Origin: Bacilli bacterium
Lineage (GTDB): Bacteria; Bacillota_I; Bacilli_A; RF39; UBA660
Assembly (NCBI GenBank): GCA_017441065.1
Contig: JAFSAI010000044.1
Location: 1 to 61,291, forward strand
Length of the DNA stretch: 61,291 nucleotides
Direction of reading: 5' to 3'
Shown here: piece by piece, positions 60,850 to 61,291 of the stretch
Position numbering within the stretch: the first letter of the stretch is position 1
Layout: every line of letters begins with the position of its first letter
Translations under genes and position numbers: made by a program
Notes under the pieces: generated by a model
What the model saw: the letters and a program-made list of their open reading frames with translations, nothing else
Database searches by the model: none
Told to the model about the DNA's origin: nothing

Positions 60850-61291
60850 ATGGCAATTAAACATTATAAACCTACGACAAATGGTCGTAGAGGTATGACT
60901 ACACTTCTTAATGAAGAAATTACTGTAAACAATACTCCTACTAAATCATTACTTAAAAAAGTAAATAAAACTGGTGGAAGAAATAATCAAGGTAAAATGA
61001 CTGTTCGTCACATTGGTGGTGGAGCAGGGAGAAAATATCGTGTTATTGATTTCAAAAGAAATAAAGTTGGAGTTACAGGTCGTGTAGCTACTATCGAATA
61101 CGATCCAAATAGAAATGCAAATATCGCATTAATAAATTATCGTGATGGAGAAAAAAGATATATTATTGCTCCTAACGGATTAAAAGTAGATATGATTATT
61201 GAAAATGGTGAAAATGCTGATATCAAAGTTGGTAATGCATTACCACTTCAAAACATACCTGTTGGTACAATGGTACATTGTATCGAATTAA
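60850..61291 (+). CDS. rplB: Ribosomal protein uL2, 3' part outside the window
   Basis: The first 147 codons of L2 run to the right edge: [39 protein letters not shown] and [20 protein letters not shown] are conserved. AGGAGGGAATAGAAT precedes ATG, 13 bases after rplW. It continues the S10 operon order rpsJ-rplC-rplD-rplW-rplB. Confidence 0.96.
   Translation, partial: MAIKHYKPTTNGRRGMTTLLNEEITVNNTPTKSLLKKVNKTGGRNNQGKMTVRHIGGGAGRKYRVIDFKRNKVGVTGRVATIEYDPNRNANIALINYRDGEKRYIIAPNGLKVDMIIENGENADIKVGNALPLQNIPVGTMVHCIEL

Noticed and set aside
1-61291. CRISPR arrays, insertion sequences, tRNA or rRNA genes
   Set aside because: No regular direct repeats with spacers, no transposase frames and no tRNA-like or rRNA sequence were noticed on reading; a tool scan could still find a missed tRNA.

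Overview
The window is AT-rich chromosomal DNA around the replication origin of an endospore-forming low-GC Gram-positive bacterium (class Bacilli in the broad sense, probably one of the reduced, uncultured gut lineages near Erysipelotrichia). Evidence: an rpmH-oriC-dnaA-dnaN-recF-gyrB-gyrA block, a large set of sporulation genes (spoIID, spoIIQ, spoIIR, bofA, spoVT, yabG, spoVG, yabP, yabQ, spo0A), and delta subunit, Noc, Veg, a Met T-box and a ComK-like protein. TGA is used as a stop (recF, trmN6, dut), so the code is the standard bacterial one, not the Mollicutes code.

Layout. From 1 to 24.6 kb nearly everything is on the minus strand: an XRE regulator fragment, a nitroreductase-like gene, secA, hpf, csp, a degenerate MreB/Mbl-like gene, spoIIQ, spoIID, a DUF1146 protein, rpiB, rpmE, a degenerate SGNH protein, murA, a repeat-containing surface protein with a broken N-terminus, mntP, spoIIR, prmC, prfA, rpoE, a short gene with an ATA start, then noc-rsmG-mnmG-mnmE and jag-yidC-rnpA-rpmH. 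A class A penicillin-binding protein is the one plus-strand gene there. The origin lies at 24.7-26.5 kb on both sides of dnaA. From 25 to 61 kb almost everything is on the plus strand (clpP is the exception), so transcription follows replication on both arms. The right arm holds dnaA-dnaN-comK-like-recF-gyrB-gyrA, a 0.7 kb centromere-like segment, the SRP RNA, tadA, dnaX-ybaB-recR-bofA-holB-ricT-trmN6-pth-mfd-spoVT, a T-box operon (pncC-dut-metG-tatD), a 3D-domain protein, ksgA-yabG-veg, spoVG-yabP-yabQ-divIC, clpP, a TGS-uridine kinase with gap-pgk, spo0A, gpmI, and the start of the S10 ribosomal operon.

How it works together. The gene order is a condensed version of two Bacillus subtilis regions (rpmE/murA/prfA/spoIIR/rpiB and dnaA through divIC), with many intervening genes absent. 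The most notable non-coding signal is a cluster of Noc-binding palindromes (ATTTCCCGGGAAAT) interleaved with two parS sites between gyrA and the SRP RNA. The only ParB-family protein in the window (17482-18486) is a Noc by its specificity residues and C-terminus, so sites and protein fit together; a separate Spo0J is expected elsewhere. One more Noc palindrome touches the -35 of the ComK-like gene.

Other points of interest: two genes (holB and a DUF1934-like gene) have ATA exactly where a start codon should follow a strong Shine-Dalgarno; a vestigial actin-fold protein sits at the usual mbl position; and an unexplained structured stretch lies between csp and hpf. No tRNA, rRNA, CRISPR array or insertion sequence was seen. 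All assignments come from reading the sequence; no database search was run.
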